The notes: generated by a model from the sequence alone, not told the origin. Shown: positions 9,503-19,246, numbered from the stretch's first letter. The stretch: DNA of 64,000 bases from Segetibacter sp. (GCA_028288485.1 JAQBNO010000097.1:1-64000), one strand, 5' to 3'. A program made the numbers and translations.

Positions 9503-9793
9503 ATGAGTTACCATTTAACCTCTGCATCCGGCAGTATCGAAGCAGTTATTGACGACAATTGCGGCATGAAAAAGTTCTTAAGCATCGCAAATATGCTGGC
9601 GAAAGAATGCAAAATTAAATTTATCGCGAAAGAAGACTACAGCGATACAATCGACTGGTTCTTTAGCTATAAAGGTCACCAGCTAAAGCTTCACTATAAT
9701 ATCTATAACGGGGTATCTATTTGTAACAACAGCAGTAAGGATAACGCTGTTGTAACCGAGCTCGCTTCTATTCTCGAAAGAAAGTTTTTTTAA
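9503..9793 (+). CDS. Conserved hypothetical protein, 96 residues
   Basis: I do not recognise a named family. The protein is soluble, with no signal peptide or membrane span, and has an alternating hydrophobic pattern that suggests a small alpha/beta fold (VIDDNCGMKKFLSIANML, then IDWFFSYKGHQLKLHYNIY). It lies 33 bp after the lipoprotein gene and probably shares its transcript. Its stop overlaps the convergent rsgA stop by 4 bp. Codon use looks like its neighbours, so I take it as a real gene. Confidence 0.7.
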   Translation: MSYHLTSASGSIEAVIDDNCGMKKFLSIANMLAKECKIKFIAKEDYSDTIDWFFSYKGHQLKLHYNIYNGVSICNNSSKDNAVVTELASILERKFF

Positions 9794-10716
9794 TAGCTCT
9801 TATCTTCCATGGTATCAAGAATTGTCATGTAACTAACATACCTGTCAACATGTATTTCGCCTTTGTCTAAGGCATCTTTAATGGCGCACCCTGGTTCGTT
9901 TATATGCATGCAATTATTGAACTGGCAATTAGTTAACCGCACCCTCATTTCGGGAAAATAATGAGAGAGCTCCTGTTTATCAATATGAACAATTCCGAAC
10001 TCTCTCAGGCCGGGAGTGTCTATTACTTTGCCTCCAAATGGCAGATCAAACATTTCCGCAAAAGTAGTTGTATGCATTCCCTTTCCACTCCAGTCGCTGA
10101 CCTCTTTGGTTCGCAACTTCAGCTGTGGGAAAATTGCATTTATTAATGACGACTTGCCCACGCCGCTATGACCGCTGAGCAAGGTTACCTTGCCGAGCAA
10201 GATATTTTTCACTTCATCTACTCCCTGGTTATTGACTACACTCGCCAGCAAAACTTTATAGCCTATAGCTTCATACATACTTTTCAACTCATCAAACTTG
10301 TCCAGCTCCTTTTTTCGATATACATCGGCCTTATTAAAAACAATTACTGCCGGTACATGATACGCTTCGGCGGAAACAAGAAAGCGGTCAATAAAGCCCT
10401 GGGATGTTTTAGGATCTTTTATGGTAGCAAACAAAATACTCTGGTCGAGGTTTGACGCAACAATATGATGCTGGTTTTTATTGTGAGGCGAAACCCGGGC
10501 TATATAATTTCTACGGTCGTCAATGGCGGTAATGGTTGCAGTACTTTCCAATTCATTTTCCAGCTCCATATCAACAGTATCGCCTACTGCTATAGGATTT
10601 GTTGAGGTTAGTCCGCTGATTTTTAAAACCCCTTTTATCCGGGCCTTGAATATTTTGCCCTCTTCATTCTTCGTTATGTACCAGCTTCCTGTCGATTTAT
10701 AAATTAGCGCCTTCAT
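9790..10716 (-). CDS. rsgA: Ribosome small-subunit-dependent GTPase A
   Basis: 308 residues. RsgA (YjeQ) is a circularly permuted GTPase that checks late 30S subunit maturation. An N-terminal OB fold is followed by G4 NKAD (128-131), then G1 GHSGVGKS (182-189), a TT-containing switch (HTTTF) and G3 DTPG (233-236). The order G4-G1-G3 is diagnostic of the family. The C-terminal zinc site is Cys264, Cys269, His271 and Cys277. Length is normal. It converges on the 96-residue gene with a 4-bp overlap of stops. Confidence 0.95.
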   Translation of the reverse strand: MKALIYKSTGSWYITKNEEGKIFKARIKGVLKISGLTSTNPIAVGDTVDMELENELESTATITAIDDRRNYIARVSPHNKNQHHIVASNLDQSILFATIKDPKTSQGFIDRFLVSAEAYHVPAVIVFNKADVYRKKELDKFDELKSMYEAIGYKVLLASVVNNQGVDEVKNILLGKVTLLSGHSGVGKSSLINAIFPQLKLRTKEVSDWSGKGMHTTTFAEMFDLPFGGKVIDTPGLREFGIVHIDKQELSHYFPEMRVRLTNCQFNNCMHINEPGCAIKDALDKGEIHVDRYVSYMTILDTMEDKSY

Positions 10717-10828
10717 TAGTACGAAGTTAATACATGACGAAATGAGTTACATTATTAAACCGTGGTCATGCTCTCGCAGATTTAAAGATCACTCTTTTAG
10801 CGGAAGAATTTCATTTTAAGACGGTAGC

Positions 10829-10860
10829 AAAAAAAACTGCCCGGCTTACAAGCCGGGCAG
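10829..10860 (-). terminator. Rho-independent terminator of the 10884-14276 gene
   Basis: On the minus strand a 10-bp GC-rich stem CTGCCCGGCT / AGCCGGGCAG with a 4-nt loop is followed by eight T residues, 24 bp past the stop. Confidence 0.9.
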
Positions 10861-10883
10861 CATACATATTAGGAATTGAAATT

Positions 10884-13800
10884 TTAGAAATCAAGTCCTA
10901 AAGCAAAGTACCATCTCGGTTTACCTTTAAAAATTCCATCCATCGGCCACCCGGCGTCTAATTTTAAGAAGTATCCCAGTAGTGTGCTTCGGGCACCAAA
11001 ACCGTAACCACCTGCAAAAGGTCCGATGCCGCCTGCTTTTGACTGTAACAATACAGGATTATTAGGATCATTGGCGTTCGAATAGGTAATACTTGGTCTT
11101 TCGAACTTATCATATTTGCCGTTCCAGGCTGTACCTAAATCGAGAAATTGTACCAATTGGAAGTTTCTCACGAATGCATTGTTCACCGGTTTATTCAATA
11201 GGGTTGAAAATACAGGTAACCGAAGTTCACTGTTCAATACAAAAGCATTATTCCCGTTCGCAATATTTTGGTTGAACCCACGAAGGTTAACAGCTAAAGT
11301 TTGAAAGGCATATGATTGATCAGGGTCTGGTTTAACCTCATCGTTAAATTTAGGACTGATCCAGCCATCCACTCCACCCAAATAGTAAATGAGCTTCCGA
11401 TCGCCCCAGCTGAAGTCTGCTGCTGCACGCACTGCCCAGATGAAATTTCGATAAATGGGCAGGTAATGCCGGGCATCAAAACCGAAGTTGTAGGTTTGCT
11501 TACCGCCTTGGGTAACAGTATCCCTAATAGGCATATTAACATCCATATACAGTTTATACCTTAAGCCATGCCAGATGTTTTGGGTTGGATTGATGGTGTT
11601 ATCATGTACATATTCAAACCTGCTTAATGCATACTGGCTTACCTGATCGGGGAAAATCAGGCCAAGTTCGTCTGGGCGTTGCTGTGAAATATTGAATGGT
11701 TGAATGGTCGTTCTATCGCGGCGATAAGCAAGTGTGACACGCAGACTTTTCACCTCGTTTAACGGGTAGCTACCATTGAACTGGTAGATGTTGGTACCGA
11801 ATTTAGCATCAAAGTCCTGCTCGAAATTGCTGCCCTTTAAAGTTGCACCGCTATGATTGCTCGTTCTGTAATAAGTAAGACCCCAGTCGAAGCGCTTCCT
11901 GAAATTCTGGAACGCAAATAAATAGTCATTATCGCTCAGGTTTGTTCCCAACCTAAAGCCCCCGGTAAACTTGATGTCTTCAAAAAGGTCACTCACACTG
12001 GCACGGAACGTAAAGTTCAAATTTGACCCATTACCCAGTTGTATAGGGCCATTACCGCCTGCATAAGGTTGATAACGGTTAATAAGAATGTTATTCGAAA
12101 CGCCGCTTACAATGTAGTCGTTACTAAACTTCCACCGGTAATCAAAAAGCTTCGACTGCTCCAGAATTGTTGGATCGGCTCCCCGTGGCACCTCTACCAC
12201 GCCTCCAGCGTTTTTCTTTTCATCTTCAAATTCGTTCTGAAAAACAGCTGCAGCGTTGGTAGCGGCAGAATCTGAATTTGTGGTAATGGTTGTTTTCCCT
12301 TCTTCTGCCCTCCTTTCGGCCATTATTTTTTTCATGTATTCGGTTGGACGGGCATTTACATTTCTTTTTCGCAGCGTTACAGAGTCTACTCTTAGCTTGT
12401 ATAAGAACTTCATGTCTGCCTGCCGGGTTACCTCGCTAACCTGTCCGCGATCGCCTGCAATTCTTGTTTCAAGAAGGCTGCTTTGATAATTGGAAATAGG
12501 GAAAGTATAAGTTGAGTCTTTGGTAACCTGGAACATGCTGATACTGTCCGGCTCATTTTTCTGCCATGCTACCATAGTAGAATCGAGTTCTTTGTCTGAA
12601 GGGTTGCGAAGAACTTCATCGCCTATATAAAACAAGGTATCAAGCCCTTCTCTCTGGGTGGAAAAAAAGCCTGCCCAACGGTTTGCAATACCATTCTCAT
12701 CGGTAACAAATGTAAAGTGGTTCACATTGTATTGCGTCGGATATCGTGCGTTCCCAAATTTGAGGTTGCTTAACTGCGTGATTTGCTTTTTGGTAAAATA
12801 ATCAAGCATGAAAATGTTGTACCGGTTGCTACTGGGTAATACAGTATCTGCATTAGGGGCATCGGGTCCGGGACGGTTACTGGCGAAAACAATACCCGAT
12901 TTGTTTGGAAACGAAACAAAAGAGGCGTCAAGATCGTCGTACACATCGTTGGTTAATTGCTCCAGCTTGTTACTTTCTATTTTGTAAGAAAAAATATCGG
13001 TGTGACCATTTTTAACAGCGGTCAACAAAAGGGTATTTGCATCGAGCATGAATTGAACGTCTAATATTTGGTCAAGACCTTCAATTTGCTGTTTAAAGCC
13101 TTTGTATTGTGCAATAACATCATACACAAACATTTTAATCTTTCCGCTCTCCCAATAAATTACAGCTACCCGGGTTCCTTTACCATCCCATGCCAATAAA
13201 GGATAACTTGGATTTATATCTGTTTTCTGGGTTCTTACACCGTATTTCAACAACGTTTTCTGTAGCTCATAGTTCTCATAATAACCCACCGAGTAAACGC
13301 CTTTGTTATATTGAACTACAGCATAACTTAGATTTCTTGGATTTGGATTTGCCTGGAAACGGAAAAAGTCTTTACGGGTGCTAATCTCTTCGGTTACAGC
13401 CACTGTTCCTTTTGGTACATTCCTGCGTTGACGAATGTCTTTGTAGTACTTCTCCTGCTGGTAGGTCATGAAATCAGCAAGTAGTTGTTTGAATTTCTTC
13501 TTAGCAATGCGCTGCGATGCACTGTTCAGGCTTTTGTAAATCCGCGCCAGGTAAAGAAAGTAAGTGACGTTTTCTTTTTTATACTTTTCGTCGATATAAA
13601 ACCAAAAAGAGGCTCCTGCAAGCAAGGGTTTTTCAAAAGCGAACTGGTAGAAGTTTTTGTAGCTATCACTTAAAATTGCACTCTTTAATTCATCGTCCTT
13701 TGCTGTGCTCCATCTTTCGGCTATATAACTCACATATCCATCAGTAAGCCAGGTTGGCAGATCGAGCAAAGCGGCATTGCTCGCAAATTCTCCAATATCG

Positions 13801-14276
13801 TCTCCAAACAATTGGTTATCAAGTAACACCCTCGCAATACCTTCTCTTACCTGCCGTTTCAGATTTGCGTGGTTACCGTCAAAATAAACAATCATTTTAT
13901 TATTCACCAATTTGGTAAGACCGCCCCCCTGTGCATTCATCAGGTCGTTACCAAGGCCAATATTTGTGCTTTTATAATCGTTGTAATTATTATAAGCCAC
14001 AATGTTTATTTGCCGTTGAAGTGAATATTCAACCTGCGCCTCAATGCCTGCAAGTTCCTTCTCAGCTACCTGCGCAACAAATTTTCCCAGTTCCAGTCCT
14101 CCCTGGTTGAAGTAGGTGTTGAAATTGGGTGATTGATAAAATTTCCAGATAAACTTTTTATGTTGAATCCTGTTCTTGCCAAATTCTACTGCATTAACCT
14201 GGGAAAATCCGGTAAAAGAAAAAAGACAAAACCCTACAAATGCAACAATTCTGCTGCTCATACTATTAACTTGCAT
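10884..14276 (-). CDS. Outer-membrane beta-barrel protein with TolB-like propeller region (surface antigen/Omp85-like)
   Basis: 1130 residues. A signal peptide (about 6-25, ending FTGFSQ) precedes a peptidase-MA-like region with the segment PTWLTDGYVSYIAE. A WD40/TolB-like propeller follows (for example LAWDGKGTRVAVIY, HTDIFSY, SGIVFASNRPGPD and FVTDENGIANRW). The last about 400 residues are strand-rich (RFEYVHDNTINPTQNIWHGLRYKLY, ending WYFALGLDF with the C-terminal aromatic typical of barrels). Family members in Bacteroidota are often annotated TolB or surface antigen D15. I infer an outer-membrane barrel with a periplasmic propeller; the substrate is unknown. A strong terminator follows. 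Confidence 0.75.
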   Translation of the reverse strand: MQVNSMSSRIVAFVGFCLFSFTGFSQVNAVEFGKNRIQHKKFIWKFYQSPNFNTYFNQGGLELGKFVAQVAEKELAGIEAQVEYSLQRQINIVAYNNYNDYKSTNIGLGNDLMNAQGGGLTKLVNNKMIVYFDGNHANLKRQVREGIARVLLDNQLFGDDIGEFASNAALLDLPTWLTDGYVSYIAERWSTAKDDELKSAILSDSYKNFYQFAFEKPLLAGASFWFYIDEKYKKENVTYFLYLARIYKSLNSASQRIAKKKFKQLLADFMTYQQEKYYKDIRQRRNVPKGTVAVTEEISTRKDFFRFQANPNPRNLSYAVVQYNKGVYSVGYYENYELQKTLLKYGVRTQKTDINPSYPLLAWDGKGTRVAVIYWESGKIKMFVYDVIAQYKGFKQQIEGLDQILDVQFMLDANTLLLTAVKNGHTDIFSYKIESNKLEQLTNDVYDDLDASFVSFPNKSGIVFASNRPGPDAPNADTVLPSSNRYNIFMLDYFTKKQITQLSNLKFGNARYPTQYNVNHFTFVTDENGIANRWAGFFSTQREGLDTLFYIGDEVLRNPSDKELDSTMVAWQKNEPDSISMFQVTKDSTYTFPISNYQSSLLETRIAGDRGQVSEVTRQADMKFLYKLRVDSVTLRKRNVNARPTEYMKKIMAERRAEEGKTTITTNSDSAATNAAAVFQNEFEDEKKNAGGVVEVPRGADPTILEQSKLFDYRWKFSNDYIVSGVSNNILINRYQPYAGGNGPIQLGNGSNLNFTFRASVSDLFEDIKFTGGFRLGTNLSDNDYLFAFQNFRKRFDWGLTYYRTSNHSGATLKGSNFEQDFDAKFGTNIYQFNGSYPLNEVKSLRVTLAYRRDRTTIQPFNISQQRPDELGLIFPDQVSQYALSRFEYVHDNTINPTQNIWHGLRYKLYMDVNMPIRDTVTQGGKQTYNFGFDARHYLPIYRNFIWAVRAAADFSWGDRKLIYYLGGVDGWISPKFNDEVKPDPDQSYAFQTLAVNLRGFNQNIANGNNAFVLNSELRLPVFSTLLNKPVNNAFVRNFQLVQFLDLGTAWNGKYDKFERPSITYSNANDPNNPVLLQSKAGGIGPFAGGYGFGARSTLLGYFLKLDAGWPMDGIFKGKPRWYFALGLDF

Positions 14277-14331
14277 ATCCGATCTTTAGAGTTTTAAAAT
14301 TAAGATAAAACATTGTAATTAAATTACGTTT

Positions 14332-14985
14332 ATGGTTTCCATTAAGATTTTTACATTTAGCCCTCTTGCAGAAAATACCTACATAATACACGATGAAAAA
14401 AAGGAAGCAATAATAATTGATCCGGGATGTTATTTTGATGAGGAAAAGTTAATGTTCAAAAGTTTTATTGAAGCCGAGGGCTTGAAGCCGGTGCAGCTTT
14501 TAAACAGCCATTGCCATCTGGATCATGTTTTCGGTAATAAATGGGTGTACGAAACCTATGGATTGGAATTATTTCTGCATCCAAACGAGGAGATAATGTT
14601 GAAGCTTGCGCCCCAGTCGGGCGACCTGTGGGGGCTGCCGTTTGAAAATTACGAAGGGCCGCTACACTTTTTAGACAAAAACGACCTTGTGTCCCTGGGT
14701 AGGAATATACTTAAAATCTTGCTTGCGCCCGGCCACTCACCGGGAAGCATTTGCTTTTATAGCGAAGAACAGCAATTTGTAATAGGCGGTGATGTTTTAT
14801 TTAGAGAAAGCATTGGCCGAACCGATCTTCCCGGTGGCAATCATGCAACGCTATTAACCAGCATAAGAGAACAATTATTTGTTTTACCAGATGTGGTAAC
14901 AGTATATCCTGGTCATGGAGAACCAACGACTATCGGATACGAAAAGAAATACAATCCGTATTTAAAGCCGGAAAATGTTTTTTAG
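14332..14985 (+). CDS. Metallo-beta-lactamase fold hydrolase (glyoxalase II-like)
   Basis: 217 residues. The binuclear metal motif HCHLDH (His60, His62, Asp64, His65) is complete, followed by APGHSPGS (His135), GGDVLF (Asp154) and YPGHGEPT (His195). The spacing is that of the short glyoxalase II-like/YcbL hydrolases, which cleave thioesters such as S-lactoylglutathione or relatives. The canonical glyoxalase II C-terminal helical domain is absent, so the physiological thioester is unclear. The gene is divergent from the barrel-protein gene with a 55-bp gap. Repeats R4 and R5 follow. Confidence 0.9.
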   Translation: MVSIKIFTFSPLAENTYIIHDEKKEAIIIDPGCYFDEEKLMFKSFIEAEGLKPVQLLNSHCHLDHVFGNKWVYETYGLELFLHPNEEIMLKLAPQSGDLWGLPFENYEGPLHFLDKNDLVSLGRNILKILLAPGHSPGSICFYSEEQQFVIGGDVLFRESIGRTDLPGGNHATLLTSIREQLFVLPDVVTVYPGHGEPTTIGYEKKYNPYLKPENVF

Positions 14986-15017
14986 GTTACCGGCATAATT
15001 GCAAGGATTGAACTTCG

Positions 15018-15035
15018 GTTGCGACGCTCCGTTCA
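15018..15035 (+). repeat. Interspersed repeat R4 (C type)
   Basis: GTTGCGACGCTCCGTTCA, identical to R7. It shares the GTTGCG..CGC core but has A at the dyad centre and a TCCGTTCA end. Confidence 0.75.
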
Positions 15036-15177
15036 ACTTTATGAGCCCTGTTTGGCCTGTCAAACTTCTTTGCCAGCTCTAACACTTCATTTGCGGGCTC
15101 TAACACTTGAGTAACGGTGATGATCGCTGTAAAGGCTATACTTTCCGTAATGTCTAAAAGCTGCCCAACGTAATAAA

Positions 15178-15197
15178 GTACAGGTGAGTGACATCAC
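15178..15197 (-). repeat. Interspersed 20-mer repeat R5 (A type)
   Basis: The minus strand reads GTGATGTCACTCACCTGTAC, three mismatches from the A consensus, and it faces R4. Confidence 0.7.
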
Positions 15198-15387
15198 CAA
15201 AGGGAACCACTCAGGCAGTGATGTTGTAGATTCAATTAATGCTTGTTGCCAAAAACATTCTTTTAACCTGTGCTCCTGCTAATTCCCGGCGCCGAACTTC
15301 TATTTCTACTTTCTGTTATTATTGGCAATTCAAAGATGGTTATTTGCCCTAAATTCGCTTTTAAGTGTTTTAGTTAAAATTTTATAA

Positions 15388-17790
15388 ATGAAGAAATTTC
15401 TTCTCGTTGTTGGTGTACTTATTTTCTCTTTCTTTTCGGTTAAGGCCCAGGTATTGGATTCGATGCTGAAAGTATATTCAGAACAGGTACCTGATCAAAA
15501 AGTACATGTCCACTTCGATAAAGACTTATACCGGGCAGGGGAAACAATATGGTTTAAGGCTTATCTTTTCTCAGGATTTAGCCTTTCTGCTTTCAGCAGG
15601 AATTTTTATGCAGAACTAGTGAACGATAAAGGCAACGTGATGCAAAGGAAAATCTACCCTGTAATTGAATCTGCTTCTGCCGGCAGTTTTGATATTCCGG
15701 ATTCTTTGCCCGCAGGAAATCTGACCTTCAGGGGTTATACCACGTGGTTGCTGAATTTTGATACATCATTCATTTTTCAAAAAAGCGTTACAATTCTTGA
15801 TAAGGCGGGCAACCCTCAAAAAAAGGCCCCTGATGTTTTGCGAACAGCAGCCATCCAGTTTTTCCCCGAGGGAGGCAACCTGGTGAATACATTGGAATCG
15901 GTAGTGGCGTTTAAAGCAAACGACGATGTTGGTATGCCGGTGAAAGCAAAAGGCAATATTGTAAACAGCAAAGGAACGGTTATTACTTCATTTTCTGCAG
16001 TTCATGATGGTATGGGAACGTTTACATTGAGGCCGGAAGCGAACGAAACCTACAATGCCGTATGGACAGATGCGACGGGCAAACAACAAACAACTGCCTT
16101 ACCGGTAGCGAAAGCAGAGGGTTATGTAATCAAAGTGGCCACGTCGGGAAACAAAAAAATCTTCACTTTAAGCCGGACAGATGGGATACCTGAGGAATGG
16201 AAAAGAGTAACCGTAGTAGCTTTGTTGGGACAGGAAAGAGTTTACAGGGCGGCTGCGAACCTGGAAGTGAATAAAATGACCAGTGGGTCAATCCCGGTAA
16301 CAGATTTTCCTTCAGGAGTGATGCAGATCACTGTTTTTTCAACAAATATGGAGCCCTTGGCCGAGAGAATTGTAATGGTTAATAACGATAATTACCATTT
16401 TAAAACCACGATAACGACGCCGGAACTGAACACGAATTTCAGGGCAAAAAACACCCTTGAAATTGCTGTTGACGACACTATTCTTTCGAATCTTTCTTTA
16501 TCTGTAACCGACGCCGTAATTGGGCGACAAACTACAGGTGATAATATCATATCGCGCATATTATTAACCGGCGACATTAAAGGTTATGTTCATAACCCCA
16601 CTTATTACTTTTCAAAAAATTCGGATAGTGTGGCAGCTCACCTTGACCTTGTTATGCTTACGCATGGCTGGCGCAGGTATAACTGGACGCTGTTGGCTCA
16701 GCGACGTAAACCGGCTTTAAAATACCCCCCGGATTCGTATTTATCATTAGACGCCAGAGTCTTTGGCGTTACAACCGCGTCTCCATTACGAAATGATGAG
16801 CAGTTGCTGATTTTTCTGCAGGGCAAAGACTCGTCGCTTCAATTGCTTGAAATGCGAAAAGTCGGCCTTGACAAGTTTTCACTTCCTAACATTACTTTTT
16901 TTGATACCGTCAGCGTTTACTACCAATTCGCGAAAGACAAAAAAGCAGAGAAGGAAATGTCGCTTGCCTTCACTAATAACTTTTATAAAGGCGTAAAAAA
17001 TATTAACCCTTTAAACCGGCCGGTGAGCTTGCAAGTGGACACTGCTGCAATAGCAAGAACAAAGTTCCTGGCGGAGAGGCTGGCACTCATCGGCGGCAGG
17101 TTCAACCAGGGGAATGTGCTACAAACCGTGGTGGTTACAACAAGAACTAAAAGCCGGCTGCAGGAATTGGATGAAAAATATGCAAGCGGGTTGTTTAGGG
17201 GCGACAACGGCTATATTTTTGATCTTACCGGTAACAACACCAGCGGCGCATTTGATGTGTTTTCATACTTACAGGGAAGAGTTGCCGGATTGCAGATCAG
17301 TGGTATGGGGTCCAATGCTTCCTTGTCGTGGCGGGGAAGTCCAACTGCACTTTTTTTAAATGAAATGCCATCTGACCCATCCATGATCTCGGGAATTAAC
17401 ATTAACGACATTGCGTATATCAAGATCATGAGACCACCTTTTATCGGTAGTACCGGTGGGGGCGCCGGTGGTGCTGTTGCCATTTATACAAAAAAAGGAG
17501 GCGATGTTAAACCTACTCCGGGCGTAGGTTTAAATAAAAGTATTGTAACAGGCTATTCAGCCATGAAAGAGTTTTATTCCCCCAATTATAAAGACCTGTC
17601 TGCATCTTCAGAAGTGGCTGCAGATTACCGTTCGACCCTGTATTGGAACCCCGCTGTTTTAACCGACGGCAGCAGGAAAAAAGTAAGAGTAGAGTTTTAT
17701 AATAACGATATTACAAGGTCCTTCAGAATTGTACTGGAAGGTGTTAATGAAATTGGGAAAATAGTAAGGATCGAAAAGGTGGTTCAATAG
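15388..17790 (+). CDS. Surface protein with MG2-like N-terminus and TonB-dependent receptor plug domain
   Basis: 800 residues. A signal peptide (about 1-20, ending SVKAQ) is followed by KVHVHFDKDLYRAGETIWFKAYL, the macroglobulin MG2-type start, and several beta-sandwich repeats. Near the C-terminus a plug-like segment follows, with VVVTTRTK, FSYLQGRVAGLQI, ALFLNEMP and a YIKIMRPP..GGGAGGAVAIYTKKG block typical of TonB receptor plugs. No 22-strand barrel follows, so it is not a complete receptor. Such MG2-plug proteins are common in Bacteroidota envelopes and have no settled function. It may deliver or anchor partners at the outer membrane. Confidence 0.7.
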   Translation: MKKFLLVVGVLIFSFFSVKAQVLDSMLKVYSEQVPDQKVHVHFDKDLYRAGETIWFKAYLFSGFSLSAFSRNFYAELVNDKGNVMQRKIYPVIESASAGSFDIPDSLPAGNLTFRGYTTWLLNFDTSFIFQKSVTILDKAGNPQKKAPDVLRTAAIQFFPEGGNLVNTLESVVAFKANDDVGMPVKAKGNIVNSKGTVITSFSAVHDGMGTFTLRPEANETYNAVWTDATGKQQTTALPVAKAEGYVIKVATSGNKKIFTLSRTDGIPEEWKRVTVVALLGQERVYRAAANLEVNKMTSGSIPVTDFPSGVMQITVFSTNMEPLAERIVMVNNDNYHFKTTITTPELNTNFRAKNTLEIAVDDTILSNLSLSVTDAVIGRQTTGDNIISRILLTGDIKGYVHNPTYYFSKNSDSVAAHLDLVMLTHGWRRYNWTLLAQRRKPALKYPPDSYLSLDARVFGVTTASPLRNDEQLLIFLQGKDSSLQLLEMRKVGLDKFSLPNITFFDTVSVYYQFAKDKKAEKEMSLAFTNNFYKGVKNINPLNRPVSLQVDTAAIARTKFLAERLALIGGRFNQGNVLQTVVVTTRTKSRLQELDEKYASGLFRGDNGYIFDLTGNNTSGAFDVFSYLQGRVAGLQISGMGSNASLSWRGSPTALFLNEMPSDPSMISGININDIAYIKIMRPPFIGSTGGGAGGAVAIYTKKGGDVKPTPGVGLNKSIVTGYSAMKEFYSPNYKDLSASSEVAADYRSTLYWNPAVLTDGSRKKVRVEFYNNDITRSFRIVLEGVNEIGKIVRIEKVVQ

Positions 17791-17829
17791 TAAATACATT
17801 TCTCAAACGGCTGCTCTAAATAAAAATTT

Positions 17830-18762
17830 ATGTCCACGATACTAATAACAGGAGGTAGCGGATTGCTGGGTTCAGCGCTTACCAAAATGCTAATTGCAGA
17901 AGGACATAAGGTAATTATTCTAACAAGGTCAGAAAAGCCGGCTGATAATAGTAGTGTACGTTATGCAACCTGGGACGTTAAGGCTCAAACCATAGATGAA
18001 ACTGCCATCTCTTCGGCAGATTATATTATTCATCTTGCCGGTGCCGGTGTGGCAGACAAAAGATGGACCGACGACAGGAAAAAAGAAATAATTCAGAGCC
18101 GCACAGAAAGTAGCGCATTGCTCGTCAAAGCCCTGCAAAAAGTTCCAAACAAAGTAAAAGCAGTAATAAGTGCATCAGCGATCGGATTTTATGGTGATGA
18201 CGAAAAGCGACCGCCAAAGAAGAAAGTTTTCACAGAAGAAATGCGAGCCGATAAAGAATTCTTAGGTGAAACATGCCGATTGTGGGAGGAAAGCATAGAT
18301 CCCGTACAAAAAGCAGGCATACGGCTGGTAAAATTCAGGATCGGCATTGTACTAAGCAATGACGGCGGTGCATTTCCTGAATTTAAAAAGCCGGTTAAAT
18401 TTGGCATAGCAGGCGTTTTGGGTAGCGGGAAACAAGTGGTAAGCTGGATTCATATTGATGACCTTTGCCGCATGTTTATTTATGCTATAGACCATGAAGA
18501 TATGCAGGGCGTGTACAATGCAGTTGCACCGAAACCCGTAAGAAACAAAGAGCTGACTTTATTATTAGCAGAAAAAATAAAGGGAAGATTTTTCGTTCAC
18601 ATGCACGTACCCGTATTTGTTTTAAAAGCAATGCTCGGGCAAATGAGTGTAGAGGTTTTGAAAAGCGCCACAGTGAGCTGTGATAAAATAAAAGCGACAG
18701 GATTTACTTTTCTCTACCCGGCGATAGAACCGGCCCTTGATAATCTTGTAAAAGCCGGTTAA
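17830..18762 (+). CDS. TIGR01777 family NAD(P)-dependent epimerase/oxidoreductase
   Basis: 310 residues, a normal length. The Rossmann dinucleotide motif GGSGLLGS lies at about 7-14, followed by YIIHLAGAGVADKRW, which is characteristic of the TIGR01777 (YfcH/SulA-like) group. SAIGFYGD takes the place of the classic SDR tyrosine region. The C-terminal DUF1731-like segment (HVPVFVLKAMLGQM) is present. Substrate is unknown for the family. It lies 39 bp after the MG2 protein gene on the same strand, so they may be co-transcribed. Confidence 0.85.
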   Translation: MSTILITGGSGLLGSALTKMLIAEGHKVIILTRSEKPADNSSVRYATWDVKAQTIDETAISSADYIIHLAGAGVADKRWTDDRKKEIIQSRTESSALLVKALQKVPNKVKAVISASAIGFYGDDEKRPPKKKVFTEEMRADKEFLGETCRLWEESIDPVQKAGIRLVKFRIGIVLSNDGGAFPEFKKPVKFGIAGVLGSGKQVVSWIHIDDLCRMFIYAIDHEDMQGVYNAVAPKPVRNKELTLLLAEKIKGRFFVHMHVPVFVLKAMLGQMSVEVLKSATVSCDKIKATGFTFLYPAIEPALDNLVKAG

Positions 18763-18814
18763 CTTCTGAAAGTTTTTTTTGGTAACCAGCCTCAGTAATC
18801 CTGTTCCATCTTCC

Positions 18815-18834
18815 GTTGCGTCGCACACTTGTAC
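18815..18834 (+). repeat. Interspersed 20-mer repeat R6 (B type)
   Basis: GTTGCGTCGCACACTTGTAC, one mismatch from the B consensus. It is followed by CGGCGGGGTCTACGCAGCAT, which loosely resembles the minus strand of 31060-31090. Confidence 0.85.
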
Positions 18835-19114
18835 CGGCGGGGTCTACGCAGCATTTCAACCCGGCGAGCATATCCATGAACATTTAAGTTCGAGAAAGCA
18901 CTTGTGAATTCATTGCCTGTTTGACGCCGGCTCGAATACCTCATCTCGGTTCATCATGAAGCAATTTTATTGACAGTAAGAAAATTTATTGCCCGCAATT
19001 GCACCCGGTTTTTATGACCGTCTTCATAACGTAATATGAGCGTAACAGTTCATACACTCTTCATCGTATAGCCTTAATGTTTTCTTTGCCGATGCTCAAC
19101 AGCATTATCAAAGA

Positions 19115-19132
19115 TGAACGGAGCGTCGCAAC
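19115..19132 (-). repeat. Interspersed repeat R7 (C type)
   Basis: The minus strand reads GTTGCGACGCTCCGTTCA, identical to R4, and is inverted relative to R6. Confidence 0.75.
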
Positions 19133-19246
19133 CACCGCTATATCATTGTTTCTTTAGCTGGCACAACAAAAAAAACTCTAACAGAATTTACTGAACCAAC
19201 AGCGGCTCGACAATTAATACCGGGATCGGAATAATAATTAAAATAT

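Larger units (their letters stand above)
14986..15387. other. Intergenic gap with an inverted repeat pair, 402 bp
   Basis: R4 (plus orientation) and R5 (minus orientation) bound a 180-bp segment. Inside it the 12-mer GCTCTAACACTT occurs twice (15076-15087 and 15097-15108, 21-bp period). No gene is visible. Confidence 0.6.

Noticed and set aside
15018-19132. Repeats as a CRISPR array
   Set aside because: Copies are kilobases apart, differ in orientation and are not separated by uniform spacers, so no array is present.
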